DNA of 64,000 nucleotides from Hoeflea sp. YIM 152468 (GCF_029210485.1 NZ_JARGET010000005.1:62001-126000), one strand, 5' to 3'. Positions 44,782 through 54,612 are shown, counted from the first letter of the stretch. Notes: a model not told the origin generated them from the letters alone. A program made the numbers and translations.

Positions 44782-45804
44782 ATGAAACAGATTCTGGGCA
44801 CTGCGGCGCTTACCGCTTCTTTGCTGGCGGGCACGGCGATTGCCGCCGCTGACAGCCTGACGCTTTACTGTTCTGCGGACGAGGCCTGGTGCCAGTTGAT
44901 GGCCCGCGGTTTCGAGGAGGAAACCGGGATCAAGGTCGACATGACCCGCAAGAGTTCCGGCGAGACATTTGCCCAGGTCAAGGCCGAGGCTGCCAACCCG
45001 AAAGGCGACGTCTGGTGGGGCGGCACCGGCGACCCGCATTTGCAGGCGGCCGAGGAGAACCTGACCGCCGAGTACCTGTCGCCGATGCGCGACGAGCTCA
45101 ATGACTGGGCGATCCGGCAGGCGGAATCGGCCGGCAACAGGACCATCGGAATTTACTCCGGTGCGCTCGGTTTCGGCTACAACAAGGATCTGCTGGAAAA
45201 AGCCGGCCTGCCGGCACCAGCCTGCTGGAAGGATCTGACCAAGCCCGAATACAAGGGACAGGTGCAGATGGCCAATCCCAATTCCTCCGGCACCGCCTAC
45301 ACCACGCTCGCCACCATGGTGCAGCTGTTCGGCGAAGAGGATGGCTTCCAGTTCATGAAAGACCTGCACAAGAACATCAACCAGTACACCAAATCCGGTT
45401 CCGCACCGATCAAGGCCGCGGGCCTGGGCGAAAACATGATCGGCATCGTCTTCATGCATGATGCCGTGGCGCAGGCAGCCAGCGGTTTCCCGATCGTGAC
45501 CGTCGCTCCGTGCGAGGGCACCGGATATGAAATCGGTTCGATGTCGATCATCGCCGATGCCCGCAATCCCGAATCGGCGCAGACGTTCTACGACTGGGCT
45601 CTGACCGCCGATGTGCAGTCACGCGCCAAGGACGTCAATTCGTTCCAGGTGCCCTCAAACACCGCTGCCGTGCAATCTCCGATGGCACCGGATCTGTCCG
45701 AGATCAAGCTGATCGATTACGACTTCAAGAAGTACGGATCCTCCGACGAGCGCAAGCGCTTGTTACAGAAATGGGATGAAGAGGTCTCCAATCTGCCGCA
45801 ATAA
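44782..45804 (+). CDS. ABC transporter substrate-binding protein, ferric-iron type
   Basis: A 340-residue periplasmic protein starting at the ATG at 44782 (GGGGAGGA before it), with a signal peptide MKQILGTAALTASLLAGTAI ending near AAA-DS. The mature part has the FbpA/AfuA layout: LTLYCSADEAWCQLMARGFE, GDVWWGGTGDPHLQAAEENL, and a GTAYTTLATMVQLFGE hinge. It should deliver its ligand to the permease encoded 2 bases downstream. Ferric ion is the likely ligand from family resemblance, but relatives bind other anions or phosphonates, and the tyrosine pairs of classical ferric proteins cannot be confirmed by eye. Confidence 0.88.
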   Translation: MKQILGTAALTASLLAGTAIAAADSLTLYCSADEAWCQLMARGFEEETGIKVDMTRKSSGETFAQVKAEAANPKGDVWWGGTGDPHLQAAEENLTAEYLSPMRDELNDWAIRQAESAGNRTIGIYSGALGFGYNKDLLEKAGLPAPACWKDLTKPEYKGQVQMANPNSSGTAYTTLATMVQLFGEEDGFQFMKDLHKNINQYTKSGSAPIKAAGLGENMIGIVFMHDAVAQAASGFPIVTVAPCEGTGYEIGSMSIIADARNPESAQTFYDWALTADVQSRAKDVNSFQVPSNTAAVQSPMAPDLSEIKLIDYDFKKYGSSDERKRLLQKWDEEVSNLPQ

Positions 45805-45806
45805 TC

Positions 45807-48047
45807 ATGCGGCAAGTCCAGCATCAGTCGGCGTTCCACCCCACCGTCATCCTGTGGATGATGGTGGGGCTGAGCGGCTTCGTGCTTTTGCCGTGGTACA
45901 TGCTCGACGACGGCCTGTTCTCGTTTTCCTGGGTGAGCGACGGTTATCCGTTTGACAGCGATGTCGCCCCGGCGCTGTTTCTTGTTCTGCAGGGCCAGAA
46001 GATGTGGCTGGCGCCACTGGGGGGGTTGCTGGTCTTGCCGCTGGCGCTCTGGGGCAGACGGAAGAATGATCCGGTCTTCGGCAATGTGCTGATCGCGGTT
46101 GGGCTTTCAGGCCTCGTCTGGTTCTTCGCCCAAGGCTACGGCATCAGCCTGCGTGGCTGGAACGCTGCGTTTCTCACCGACATGTTCGGCAAATTGCCCG
46201 AACGGCAATTCGGCATGGGCTGGGGCGCCGGGCTCGTCGGCAGCGCATTCCTGTTTTTACTCACCCTTGGCATCGCCGCACGCGGTGCCGTCGGCGGCGA
46301 TGTCTTCGTGGTCAGTTCGATCGGCCTCATCGTCGGCCTGGTGACCTTGTTTATCCTCTTGCCGATTCTCAAAATGCTCGGCAGCGCACTGATCACCGAA
46401 GATGGCGGCTACTCGCTGTCGTCCTTTGCCGGCAAATTCCTCTCCTTGCGGATCTGGGGCCTGGGCTGCATCACCGGCGGGTCGCGGTGCGGGGTTGCCT
46501 GGAATTCGCTGTTTCTGGCGGTCATTGTCGGCATCGTGACGACCTTGCTGGGTCTTGTGTTCGCACTTATCGCCACACGCACCAATGCCCGCTTTCAGAA
46601 GCTGCTCCGCGCCCTGACTGTGCTGCCGGTGATCACGCCGCCCTTCGTGATCGGTCTTGCCATCATCTTGCTGTTTGGTCTGTCCGGCGTGTTCACCCAG
46701 GGCTGGGCCTGGCTGTTCGACATCCAGCCGACACGCTGGGTCTACGGTCTGCCAGGCCTTCTGATCGCACAGACCCTGGCCTTTACCCCGATCGCTTTCC
46801 TCGTGCTGATCGGGGTGGTCGAGGGCGTCAGCCCGTCGATGGAAGAAGCCGCACAGACACTTCGCGCCAACCGCTGGCAGACCTTCTGGACAGTTTCGCT
46901 TCCGTTGATGCGGCCCGGACTCGCCAACGCCTTCCTGCTCGGGTTCATCGAGAGCATGGCCGATTTCGGCAATCCGCTGGTACTGGGCGGGAACTTCGAT
47001 GTGCTGTCGACCGAGATTTTCTTTGCCATTGTCGGCGCCCAGTATGATCAGGCCCAGGCGGCCGTTCTGGCCATTGTGCTGTTGGTGTTCACGCTGTCGG
47101 CCTTCTATGCGCAACGCTTCTGGCTCGGCAAGAAATCCTACACCACCGTCGCCGGCAAGGGGGATGCAGGGGTTCATCCGCCGTTGCCTCGCGGCTTCAC
47201 CCTCTCCATCGGATCGGTTGCAGCATTCTGGCTGATGCTGACGGTCCTGGTTTACGTGACGATCCTGTATGCCAGCTTCGTCAAATTGTGGGGTGTCGAT
47301 TTCTCGCTGACATTCGGCCATTACATCCAGGCCTTCTCGGTGGGCTGGAACGAGTTCGGCCTTCACTGGAACGGTTCTGCCTGGGATTCGTTTTTCACCA
47401 CGCTCTGGATCGCCCTTGTATCAGCTCTGCCGACCGCGATCATCGGCCTGCTGACCGCCTATCTGCTGGTGCGCCAGCGCTTTGCCGGCAAGGGCGCCTT
47501 CGAATTCGGGACGATGCTGTCCTTTGCCATACCCGGCACCGTGATCGGCGTGTCCTATGTCATTGCCTTCAATGTGCCGCCGATCGAAATCACCGGAACG
47601 GCAATCATCCTGATCGTGTCCTTCATCTTTCGCAACATGCCGGTGGGTGTGCGCGCCGGTGTCGCTTCCATGTCCCAACTCGACAAGAGTCTCGATGAGT
47701 CGTCGCTGACGCTTGGCGCCAACTCGTTTCAGACCTTCATCCGCATCATCCTGCCGCTGCTCCGTCCGGCCATCCTTGCGGCTCTGGTGTATTCTTTCGT
47801 GCGCGCCATGACCGCAATCAGCGCCGTGATCTTCCTTGTCAGCGCCCGCTACGACCTGTCCACGAGCTACATCATCGGCCGTGTCGAAAACAACGAATAC
47901 GGCATTGCCATCGCCTATGCGACCGCGCTGGTCTTCGTCATGCTGGCGGTGATCGGATGCATGCAAATGATTGTCGGCCGCCGCAACATCGGCCGGCGGG
48001 GACAGGCGGGCTCGGCCAACCAGATACAAGTTCCAGGGGGCGGATAG
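45807..48047 (+). CDS. ABC transporter permease with two fused permease domains, ferric-iron type
   Basis: A 746-residue inner-membrane protein. Two binding-protein-dependent transport domains are fused, as in FbpB/AfuB: the first contains the coupling loop EEAAQTLRANRWQTFWTVSL, the second LDESSLTLGANSFQTFIRII. About 220 residues precede the first domain and contain extra membrane segments (HPTVILWMMVGLSGFVLLPW, MWLAPLGGLLVLPLALWG and others), so the protein is longer than the roughly 500-560 residues usual for FbpB. It starts 2 bases after the binding-protein gene and its TAG overlaps the GTG of the ATPase gene. Confidence 0.9.
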   Translation: MRQVQHQSAFHPTVILWMMVGLSGFVLLPWYMLDDGLFSFSWVSDGYPFDSDVAPALFLVLQGQKMWLAPLGGLLVLPLALWGRRKNDPVFGNVLIAVGLSGLVWFFAQGYGISLRGWNAAFLTDMFGKLPERQFGMGWGAGLVGSAFLFLLTLGIAARGAVGGDVFVVSSIGLIVGLVTLFILLPILKMLGSALITEDGGYSLSSFAGKFLSLRIWGLGCITGGSRCGVAWNSLFLAVIVGIVTTLLGLVFALIATRTNARFQKLLRALTVLPVITPPFVIGLAIILLFGLSGVFTQGWAWLFDIQPTRWVYGLPGLLIAQTLAFTPIAFLVLIGVVEGVSPSMEEAAQTLRANRWQTFWTVSLPLMRPGLANAFLLGFIESMADFGNPLVLGGNFDVLSTEIFFAIVGAQYDQAQAAVLAIVLLVFTLSAFYAQRFWLGKKSYTTVAGKGDAGVHPPLPRGFTLSIGSVAAFWLMLTVLVYVTILYASFVKLWGVDFSLTFGHYIQAFSVGWNEFGLHWNGSAWDSFFTTLWIALVSALPTAIIGLLTAYLLVRQRFAGKGAFEFGTMLSFAIPGTVIGVSYVIAFNVPPIEITGTAIILIVSFIFRNMPVGVRAGVASMSQLDKSLDESSLTLGANSFQTFIRIILPLLRPAILAALVYSFVRAMTAISAVIFLVSARYDLSTSYIIGRVENNEYGIAIAYATALVFVMLAVIGCMQMIVGRRNIGRRGQAGSANQIQVPGGG

Positions 48048-49123
48048 TGAGTGTGATCAAAAGCAATGCGGCATCGGTGGAATTCCGAGGGGTCAGCAAG
48101 GTCTATCCCGGCTCCAAAGTGGCCGCGGTCGACGATGTGTCGATCACGGTAGAACAAGGCAAACTGGTCACGCTGCTGGGCCCCTCCGGCTGCGGCAAGA
48201 CCACAACCTTGCGGATGATCGCCGGGCTCGAGTTTGTGACATCCGGCAAGATTGTCATCGGCGGCATGGATGTGACCACATTGCCTGCGACCGAACGCGA
48301 TGTGTCGATGGTTTTCCAGTCCTATGCCCTGTTTCCACACATGACCGTTCGCGAAAACGTCGAGTACGGATTGAAGTTCTCGGGCTTTCCCAAAAAGGAA
48401 ATCGGCGAGCGCGCCATGGCCGGGCTGATGCTGGTCGGTCTGCAGGATTACGGCGCCCGTCTGCCAAGCCAGCTTTCAGGTGGGCAGCAGCAGCGTGTCG
48501 CGGTGGCGCGGGCACTCGTGCTCGAGCCACAGGTGCTGCTTTTCGACGAGCCGCTTTCAAACCTTGATGCCAAACTGCGCAGACAGGTGCGCGAAGACAT
48601 TCGTGATCTGCAGATCAAGCTTGGCCTGACTGTCGTCTATGTCACCCATGACCAGGAAGAAGCGCTCGCGGTGTCCGACCGTATCATCGTCATGAACAAT
48701 GCCGTGGTGGCCCAGGAAGGCACGCCGCGCGATCTCTATGATGCGCCGGCAAATGCCTTCGTTGCCGACTTCATCGGCGAGGCGAACCTGCTTGACTGCG
48801 AGGTGACCTCGGTCGAGAACGGTGAAGCAAGCGTGAGGCTGGGGCCGGTCAGCCTGGCCATGTCGGCCCGCGGCCGGGCGCCCGGTCCCGCAAGGCTGGC
48901 AGTACGCCCCGACCGGATTGATCTGGTCAACCCGTCAACCAAGAACACGCTACCTGCGACGCTGACGAAAGTGACCTATGTCGGCAAGCACCTCGAATGC
49001 CTGGCGGAAACCGAAGTCGGTACATTCTTCGCCATCTGCCATGATGTCGATGCGCAGGTTAAACCGGGTGATATGGTCGGCCTGGATTTCCGCGGGCGCG
49101 GGCCGGTGCTCATCGGCGATTAA
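48047..49123 (+). CDS. ABC transporter ATP-binding protein, ferric-iron type
   Basis: A 358-residue ATPase. The GTG at 48047 is preferred: it overlaps the permease stop (TAGTG) and follows a GGGGG site; another GTG two codons on is possible. Motifs in order are Walker A GPSGCGKTTT, Q-loop FQSYALFPHMTV, signature LSGGQQQRVAVARAL, Walker B VLLFDEPLSNLDAKLR and H-loop VYVTHDQEEALAVSD. A C-terminal TOBE-type regulatory domain runs from about residue 250 (ANLLDCEVTSVENGEASVRL onward). It powers the importer encoded upstream. It ends 4 bases from a convergent phosphatase gene. Confidence 0.93.
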   Translation: MSVIKSNAASVEFRGVSKVYPGSKVAAVDDVSITVEQGKLVTLLGPSGCGKTTTLRMIAGLEFVTSGKIVIGGMDVTTLPATERDVSMVFQSYALFPHMTVRENVEYGLKFSGFPKKEIGERAMAGLMLVGLQDYGARLPSQLSGGQQQRVAVARALVLEPQVLLFDEPLSNLDAKLRRQVREDIRDLQIKLGLTVVYVTHDQEEALAVSDRIIVMNNAVVAQEGTPRDLYDAPANAFVADFIGEANLLDCEVTSVENGEASVRLGPVSLAMSARGRAPGPARLAVRPDRIDLVNPSTKNTLPATLTKVTYVGKHLECLAETEVGTFFAICHDVDAQVKPGDMVGLDFRGRGPVLIGD

Positions 49124-49126
49124 AGA

Positions 49127-49915
49127 TCACCGCTCAAAACAGTCATCGGCGATCTGCTTGATCGAGGCAAAGACCCCTGGCCCACCTGCGATCACCACCG
49201 TGCCGTTGTCCAGAGCGGTCGCGGGGTCAGGCTCAACAATGTGGCCGCCGGCCTCCTCGATCATCAAGAGACCGGCGACACAATCCCAGCTGTTCATGTG
49301 CTCTTCGAGATAACCCAGCAGCCGTCCGCCGGCGACATAGGCGAGCATCAGTGCGCCCGATGCATTGCGAAAGAAAACGCCGCCGCCGTCAACAATTCGT
49401 TCAATCACCTTGACGATATTTGTGCCATGGACGCGGCCGGAAAAGCCGGTTCCGACAGATCCCTCACCGATGCTGGGGGCCTGGGAAACGCTGATCGGTT
49501 TGCCATTGCAGAACGCGCCACCGCCTTTCGACGCATGAAACAGTTCACCCGAGCACGGTTCATTGATGACGCCGATGACCGCTTTACCGTTGTGTGCCAC
49601 CGCAATGGCCACGCACCACTGGGGAATGCCGCGAACGAAATTGGCTGTCCCGTCAATCGGATCGATCACCCAGTCAAACCCGCTGGTGCCGTGTTTGCGG
49701 CCGTGTTCCTCGCCAACAATACCGTCGTCAGGCCAGCGCTCTTCAATAGCCTTGCGGATGAGTGTCTCTGTATCCTTGTCCGCATTGGAAACCATATCCT
49801 GATGCCCCTTGCTCTCAATGACGAGAGAGTCGAAAGCATCGAAATGGTTTTTTGCAAAACTGCCGGCGCGCCGGGCCAACTCTATTGTGAACTCAAGTCT
49901 GTCAGACAAAATCAT
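49127..49915 (-). CDS. Inositol monophosphatase family protein
   Basis: A 262-residue member of the lithium-sensitive Mg-dependent phosphatase family. Metal ligands are visible in GEEHG (residues 68-72), the signature WVIDPIDGTANFVRGIPQW (Asp85, Asp88) and NSWDCVAGLLMIEEAGG (Asp211). Substrates in this family include inositol phosphate, 3-prime phosphoadenosine phosphates, histidinol phosphate and fructose bisphosphate. The context, convergent with an iron-type transporter, does not choose among them, so I give no specific name. Confidence 0.9.
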   Translation of the reverse strand: MILSDRLEFTIELARRAGSFAKNHFDAFDSLVIESKGHQDMVSNADKDTETLIRKAIEERWPDDGIVGEEHGRKHGTSGFDWVIDPIDGTANFVRGIPQWCVAIAVAHNGKAVIGVINEPCSGELFHASKGGGAFCNGKPISVSQAPSIGEGSVGTGFSGRVHGTNIVKVIERIVDGGGVFFRNASGALMLAYVAGGRLLGYLEEHMNSWDCVAGLLMIEEAGGHIVEPDPATALDNGTVVIAGGPGVFASIKQIADDCFER

Positions 49916-50123
49916 ACCGCTCCGCTCAATCCGTGTCTCCCAAAGCGCGTCGCATCAAACCGGTTCCGGGTGACGCACTTTAGGCTCTTTGTTGATGCAG
50001 GTCGTTGTCGCAAAACCGCTGCACACTTTTGCGCGACATGCATATTAGGCCAGTATCAGTTTGCCAGCTTCGAGCCAATGGATATTCCATCCAGGCAGCG
50101 GGCAAGCGCGGCAGGAATGCCGG

Positions 50124-51632
50124 CTACCCGCCCAGAAGCCGGTCGATCGGGGCGTAGTCATCGGTCAGGATCGCCGGCGAACTGCGGGCCACCAGGCGGT
50201 CGGTGAAACTCTGTGCCATGACGGCAAAGCGGGTTGCGTCCGGCGCTGCAGCGGTGATGGTTGAAAACTCTGTCGGCGTGACTGCCGCAACAAGCACAAA
50301 GACCCTCTGTTCGCCGGGGGTAGGAAGGCTTGCCTGGGTCCAGATCTCGACACTTGGGAACACTGACTGCAGCGTTGCGGTGATCGCGCCAAGCGCCTGC
50401 AGTCGTTCGGGAAAATCGACGACGTTCATCAGGAAGACGCCATTCTTTGAGAGCTGCGAGCGGACAAGCTGGAAGAACTCGCGGGTGATCAGATGCGCCG
50501 GCACGGCAATGTCACCAAAGGCATCGCCGACGATGACGTCGTAGCGGGCGTCGGGCCGCCGCTGCAGTGCCACCCGCGCGTCTTCATCGAGAATGGTGAT
50601 GCCGGCAGGATCGAGCCAGAAATCGCGCACTGCAGTGCGGGTCACCTCCGGATCGATTTCAGCCACCGTGATGGGCCCGGTGTTGCGGTCAGCCCAGGCG
50701 CGCGGGACCGAATAGGTTCCCCCGCCGATGAAGAATGCCGAAAATGGTCTGGACTGCATCCGCTGCCGGGCAATCGCATCAAGCATTGCGGTAAATTCCG
50801 AAAACATCGTCCGCGGCAGGTCCCTCGCGCTGGTGCCATGGGAGAGATGGTCTAGAACCAGACGCCGCACCGGCGACCCCGACGTGGCCGACATGTCGAG
50901 GACCCGGATGCAGAAATACTGGCTTTCGCTGGTGCAGCTGGATAACCGGGTGACCGAGAGCGTGCCCAGCACGATTGCCAGCGCCGCCAGGGCGATCGTC
51001 GCCACCGGACGCGACAGCGGGCGGGCAAGCCAGAATATAAGCGCGGCGGCACCCAGATAGACCGCAGTGACAATGGCAAGCGTCACCGCCGTGCCCAGCC
51101 AGGGGATGAACACGAACCCTGCCAGCAGTGTGCCTGCGATCGCGCCGACTGCGCCGGCGGTAAACATCGCTCCGAGCGCCCGGCCGGACTGGTCCGCCTG
51201 CGCGGTGACGGCAATCTGCGCCAGCACCGGTGCCGGCACACCGGCAAACAAGGATGGAAGAAAAAACACCCCGCCCGTCAAGGCGACGATGCTCCAGACC
51301 GGATGACTGACCGCTTCCAGCACAGGACCGCCAATCAGACGCAACACCAGCAAGGCGGAAGCTGTCGATATCGCCGCTGCCAGCAGGATCCAGCCGGTGA
51401 TGATCAGCGCCTGCCTGGGCGGGCGCGACGCAATATGGCCACCCCACCAGTGGCCGGCCGAAAAGCCTGCCAGCACGACGGCGATGATCGACGTCCAGGA
51501 GTAAAGCGACATGCCGACATAGGGCGCCAGCATCCGGCCGGCAACGATCTCGACCACCAGACTGACGCCAGATACAGCGGCCTGTATCGCCACAAGCAGG
51601 CCGAGTGGCACATGAAGTCGGGGGGTCGGCAT
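50124..51632 (-). CDS. Membrane protein fused to a spermidine-synthase-like domain
   Basis: A 502-residue protein. I chose the ATG at 51630-51632 (MPTPRLHVPLGLLVAIQAAV) with AGGAG nine bases upstream; 80 more codons are open but are proline- and arginine-rich shadow sequence. The first about 230 residues hold seven or so membrane helices of the fused MFS/spermidine synthase type (SLVVEIVAGRMLAPYVGMSL and SIIAVVLAGFSAGHWWGG). The C-terminal half is a SpeE-like fold with FFIGGGTYSVPRAWADRN, VAEIDPEVTRTAVRDFW and DVIVGDAFGDIAVPAHL. It is probably a membrane-bound aminopropyltransferase-like enzyme; activity is unproven. Confidence 0.87.
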   Translation of the reverse strand: MPTPRLHVPLGLLVAIQAAVSGVSLVVEIVAGRMLAPYVGMSLYSWTSIIAVVLAGFSAGHWWGGHIASRPPRQALIITGWILLAAAISTASALLVLRLIGGPVLEAVSHPVWSIVALTGGVFFLPSLFAGVPAPVLAQIAVTAQADQSGRALGAMFTAGAVGAIAGTLLAGFVFIPWLGTAVTLAIVTAVYLGAAALIFWLARPLSRPVATIALAALAIVLGTLSVTRLSSCTSESQYFCIRVLDMSATSGSPVRRLVLDHLSHGTSARDLPRTMFSEFTAMLDAIARQRMQSRPFSAFFIGGGTYSVPRAWADRNTGPITVAEIDPEVTRTAVRDFWLDPAGITILDEDARVALQRRPDARYDVIVGDAFGDIAVPAHLITREFFQLVRSQLSKNGVFLMNVVDFPERLQALGAITATLQSVFPSVEIWTQASLPTPGEQRVFVLVAAVTPTEFSTITAAAPDATRFAVMAQSFTDRLVARSSPAILTDDYAPIDRLLGG

Positions 51633-51924
51633 GCCTGTTGCTCCTGGGCAATGATTCTGTGGCATCTTTATCCGCCCCCGGCTTTCAGGCAAGCCGGCGT
51701 CGGGTCTGCAGCATGCGGATGGCCCCGACCCGGGCCAACGCGCGGAAAACAAGCCTGAAGCGGAGGCCGGATGCCTCCCGAAGTTCCGCGGCCTGGTGCT
51801 TTGCCAGTGGCCGGCTTGCCCTGGTGAGGGGGGCGGTTCCTGTACCCCTGTGGCCGCTGACCACTCTTGCATCCCGGCTCCGCAATCGCCATTGTCCCCT
51901 GAAGAGTGGGAGTAACCTCATCAC

Positions 51925-52689
51925 ATGACTTGTAAATTTAGTTTCATCGCGTCAACGGCACCTGACGCTCAGGCGGCGGCGAAGCACTTGGCTGCGCTTT
52001 ATGGCAACACCCGCCAGCAAGACGCGGATGTGATCGTGGCGCTCGGCGGTGACGGGTTCATGCTGCAGACCCTGCATGCCCAGATGAACAGCGGCCGGAT
52101 GGTCTACGGCATGAACCGCGGCTCAATCGGGTTCTTGATGAATGACTACTCCGACGAGGATCTGGCCGGGCGGATCGATGCGGCGGTCGAAAACATCATC
52201 CGTCCGCTCGAAATGGTCGCCACAGATGCACACGGCGCCGAGCACAAGGCGATGGCCATCAACGAGGTCTCGCTGCTCAGACAAAGCTATCAGGCAGCCA
52301 AGTTGCGTCTGTCCATCGATGGCCAGGAGCGCATGGAAGAACTGATCTGCGACGGGCTGATGGTGGCGACGCCGGCAGGATCGACCGCCTATAATTTGTC
52401 AGCCCACGGCCCGATCCTGCCGCTTGATGCCCAGCTTCTGGCGCTGACGCCCGTCAGCCCGTTCCGGCCGCGGCGCTGGCGTGGTGCCTTGCTGCCCAAC
52501 AAGGTGACCGTTACAATAGATGTGCTGGAAAGTGACAAGCGACCGGTCAACGCGGTGGCCGATCACATCGAAGTCAAATCCGTGACCCAGGTTCAGGTCT
52601 CGGAATCCAAGGAATGCACCGTGCGAATCCTCACCGATTCGAGCCATTCATGGAATGACCGTATATTGGCCGAGCAATTCCTCTACTGA
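51925..52689 (+). CDS. nadK: NAD kinase
   Basis: A 254-residue NAD kinase of the short proteobacterial type. The nucleotide-binding GGDGFM is at residues 41-46, followed by MVYGMNRGSIGFLMNDY, the AINEVSLLRQSYQAAKL region and the signature DGLMVATPAGSTAYNLSAHG. The enzyme phosphorylates NAD to NADP in the cytosol. The gene is divergent from the spermidine-synthase-like gene with 292 bases between, and it precedes an unknown secreted protein gene by 20 bases. Confidence 0.96.
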   Translation: MTCKFSFIASTAPDAQAAAKHLAALYGNTRQQDADVIVALGGDGFMLQTLHAQMNSGRMVYGMNRGSIGFLMNDYSDEDLAGRIDAAVENIIRPLEMVATDAHGAEHKAMAINEVSLLRQSYQAAKLRLSIDGQERMEELICDGLMVATPAGSTAYNLSAHGPILPLDAQLLALTPVSPFRPRRWRGALLPNKVTVTIDVLESDKRPVNAVADHIEVKSVTQVQVSESKECTVRILTDSSHSWNDRILAEQFLY

Positions 52690-52709
52690 GGCCCACAAAC
52701 AGGAAGGCT

Positions 52710-53252
52710 ATGCTGATGTTCCGCACCGCGTCAAAAATCCTGCTGCTGTTGGCGTGCCTTTCCCCGGCCATGCCGGTTCCGGGCTTGACCCAGGACATTC
52801 CGGACCTGGCCGATACGCTGCCGGCCCGGGTTCTCTTTGTCACCAGCGGTGGATACTGGGAGGGCACGATTGCGGACACTCCGCTCGCCGATGATGCCGG
52901 CACCACATCCGGTGCGGTTCCGGACGCGGAGGATGCAGCAGCTCAAAAGCGCGGTTATTACCGGCTGATCGCCATTCGTGGGGCCGACAACCGTTCGCTG
53001 TTGCAGCTCCAGCAGATCATGCTGGCGCCAGATGGGCCGGAACTGGCAACCTCGGTCCCGGTCGAGGAGATCAATAGCCTTGGCGGTTATGTCACCGATA
53101 TCAGGCCGGAGGATTCCACAGGCTCGGCAAGCCAGCCGGGCTTTGCCGCCTATATCTACCTCAAGACCGATCCGTCGGTGGGTGAACCGGATACCTGGGC
53201 CTTGTTCATCGACGAGTTTGGCGACGTCAGCGTCGAGCAGACAACCAACTGA
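52710..53252 (+). CDS. Secreted protein of unknown function
   Basis: A 180-residue protein starting at 52710 or, two codons on, at a second ATG; AGGAAGG precedes both. It has a signal peptide (FRTASKILLLLACLSPAMPV, cleavage near LTQ-DI) and so is probably periplasmic. The mature part is acidic with mixed strands: ARVLFVTSGGYWEGT, a low-complexity acidic-alanine stretch, GYYRLIAIRGADNRSLLQLQ and GFAAYIYLKTDPSVGEPDTW. I do not recognise a characterised domain. It lies 20 bases after nadK, so it may be cotranscribed, and it converges with prfB. Confidence 0.78.
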   Translation: MLMFRTASKILLLLACLSPAMPVPGLTQDIPDLADTLPARVLFVTSGGYWEGTIADTPLADDAGTTSGAVPDAEDAAAQKRGYYRLIAIRGADNRSLLQLQQIMLAPDGPELATSVPVEEINSLGGYVTDIRPEDSTGSASQPGFAAYIYLKTDPSVGEPDTWALFIDEFGDVSVEQTTN

Positions 53253-53364
53253 TACATGCCGCATTCACCTGTAGTCCGTTGGACGAAACCCTGCATGCCC
53301 GCATCAATCAGCCCGGACCGGCCTGGCATCTCCGAACCACGATGTCACCTCCGGATGGACAGGT

Positions 53365-54493
53365 CTAATCGATGTCCTCGACATCGCCGGCGCCGCCATA
53401 GACACGCTGGGCAAGAGCTGCTTCCATGAAGGCATCGAGATCGCCGTCGAGCACGCCTTGCGGATTGGTGCTCTCCGTGCCGGTGCGCAGATCCTTGATC
53501 AGCTGGTATGGCTGGAGCACGTAAGACCGGATCTGATGGCCCCATCCGATATCGGTCTTCGACGCTGTTTCAACGTTTGCCGCTTCCTCGCGCTTCTTCA
53601 GTTCCGCCTCGTAAATCCGGGCCCGGAGCATGTCCCAGGCCTTGGCGCGGTTCTTGTGCTGGGAGCGTTCCTGCTGACACTGCACCACAATTCCGGTGGG
53701 GTTGTGGGTGATCCGCACCGCAGAATCGGTGGTGTTGACGTGCTGACCGCCGGCGCCGGAGGCGCGGTAGGTGTCGATGCGGCAATCGCTTTCGTTGATG
53801 TCCACTTCGATCGAATCGTCGATGACCGGATAGACCCAGATGCTCGAGAAGGAAGTGTGGCGGCGGGCCTGGCTGTCATAGGGCGAAATCCGGACCAGAC
53901 GATGAACGCCCGATTCGGTCTTGAGCCAGCCATAGGCATTGTGGCCCTTGATCAACAGCGTCGCCGACTTGATGCCGGCTTCTTCGCCATCGTGAATTTC
54001 CATCAGCTCGACCTTCATGCCGTGCTGCTCGGCCCAGCGGGTGTACATCCGCAACAGCATGTTGGCCCAGTCCTGGCTTTCGGTGCCGCCGGCACCGGAG
54101 TGCACCTCGACATAGGCGTCGTTGCTGTCGGCCTCCCCCGACAGCAGCGATTCAATCTGCTGCCTTGAAACCTCTGTGCGAAGCTCCTTGAGCGCGGCTT
54201 CAGCCTCGGTGACGATAGCCCTGTCACCTTCCTCCTCACCCATCTCGATAAGCTCGAGGTTGTCCGACAGCTGCGCCTCCAGACGCTTCAATCCATTGAT
54301 CGAATCGTCAAGCTGCTGGCGCTCGCGCATCAGTTTCTGGGCCTCCTGGGGATCATCCCAGATCGACGGATCTTCGGCCTTTACGTTAAGCCATTCCAAG
54401 CGTTTCTGAGCCGGTTCCCAGTCAAAGATGCCTCCTCAGCAGGCTTATGGCCTGCTTGATTTCGTCGACAACGACCTGGGATTCTGCACGCAT
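53365..54493 (-). CDS. prfB: Peptide chain release factor 2, with programmed +1 frameshift
   Basis: The gene is read in two frames. The first starts at the ATG at 54491-54493 and gives [20 protein letters not shown] then RHL, followed by an in-frame TGA (54422-54424). The slip site CTTTGAC with AGGAGG just upstream matches the classic RF2 autoregulatory frameshift. Skipping base 54424 continues as [19 protein letters not shown] to the stop at 53365, 375 residues in all. The GGQ loop is intact in [19 protein letters not shown]. The stop-codon-reading tripeptide is Ser-Pro-Tyr in place of the textbook Ser-Pro-Phe. RF2 ends translation at UGA and UAA. Confidence 0.95.
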
Positions 54494-54612
54494 GGATCTG
54501 TGTTTCCGTCATGTTTTCAGGCAAGCGTTCTTGCCAAAGCGGGCGGACCATAAGGGCGCACCGTGATGATGTAAAGCCGTCGAGGCGTGTGTTTTCCATT
54601 CCAAAGAAATGG

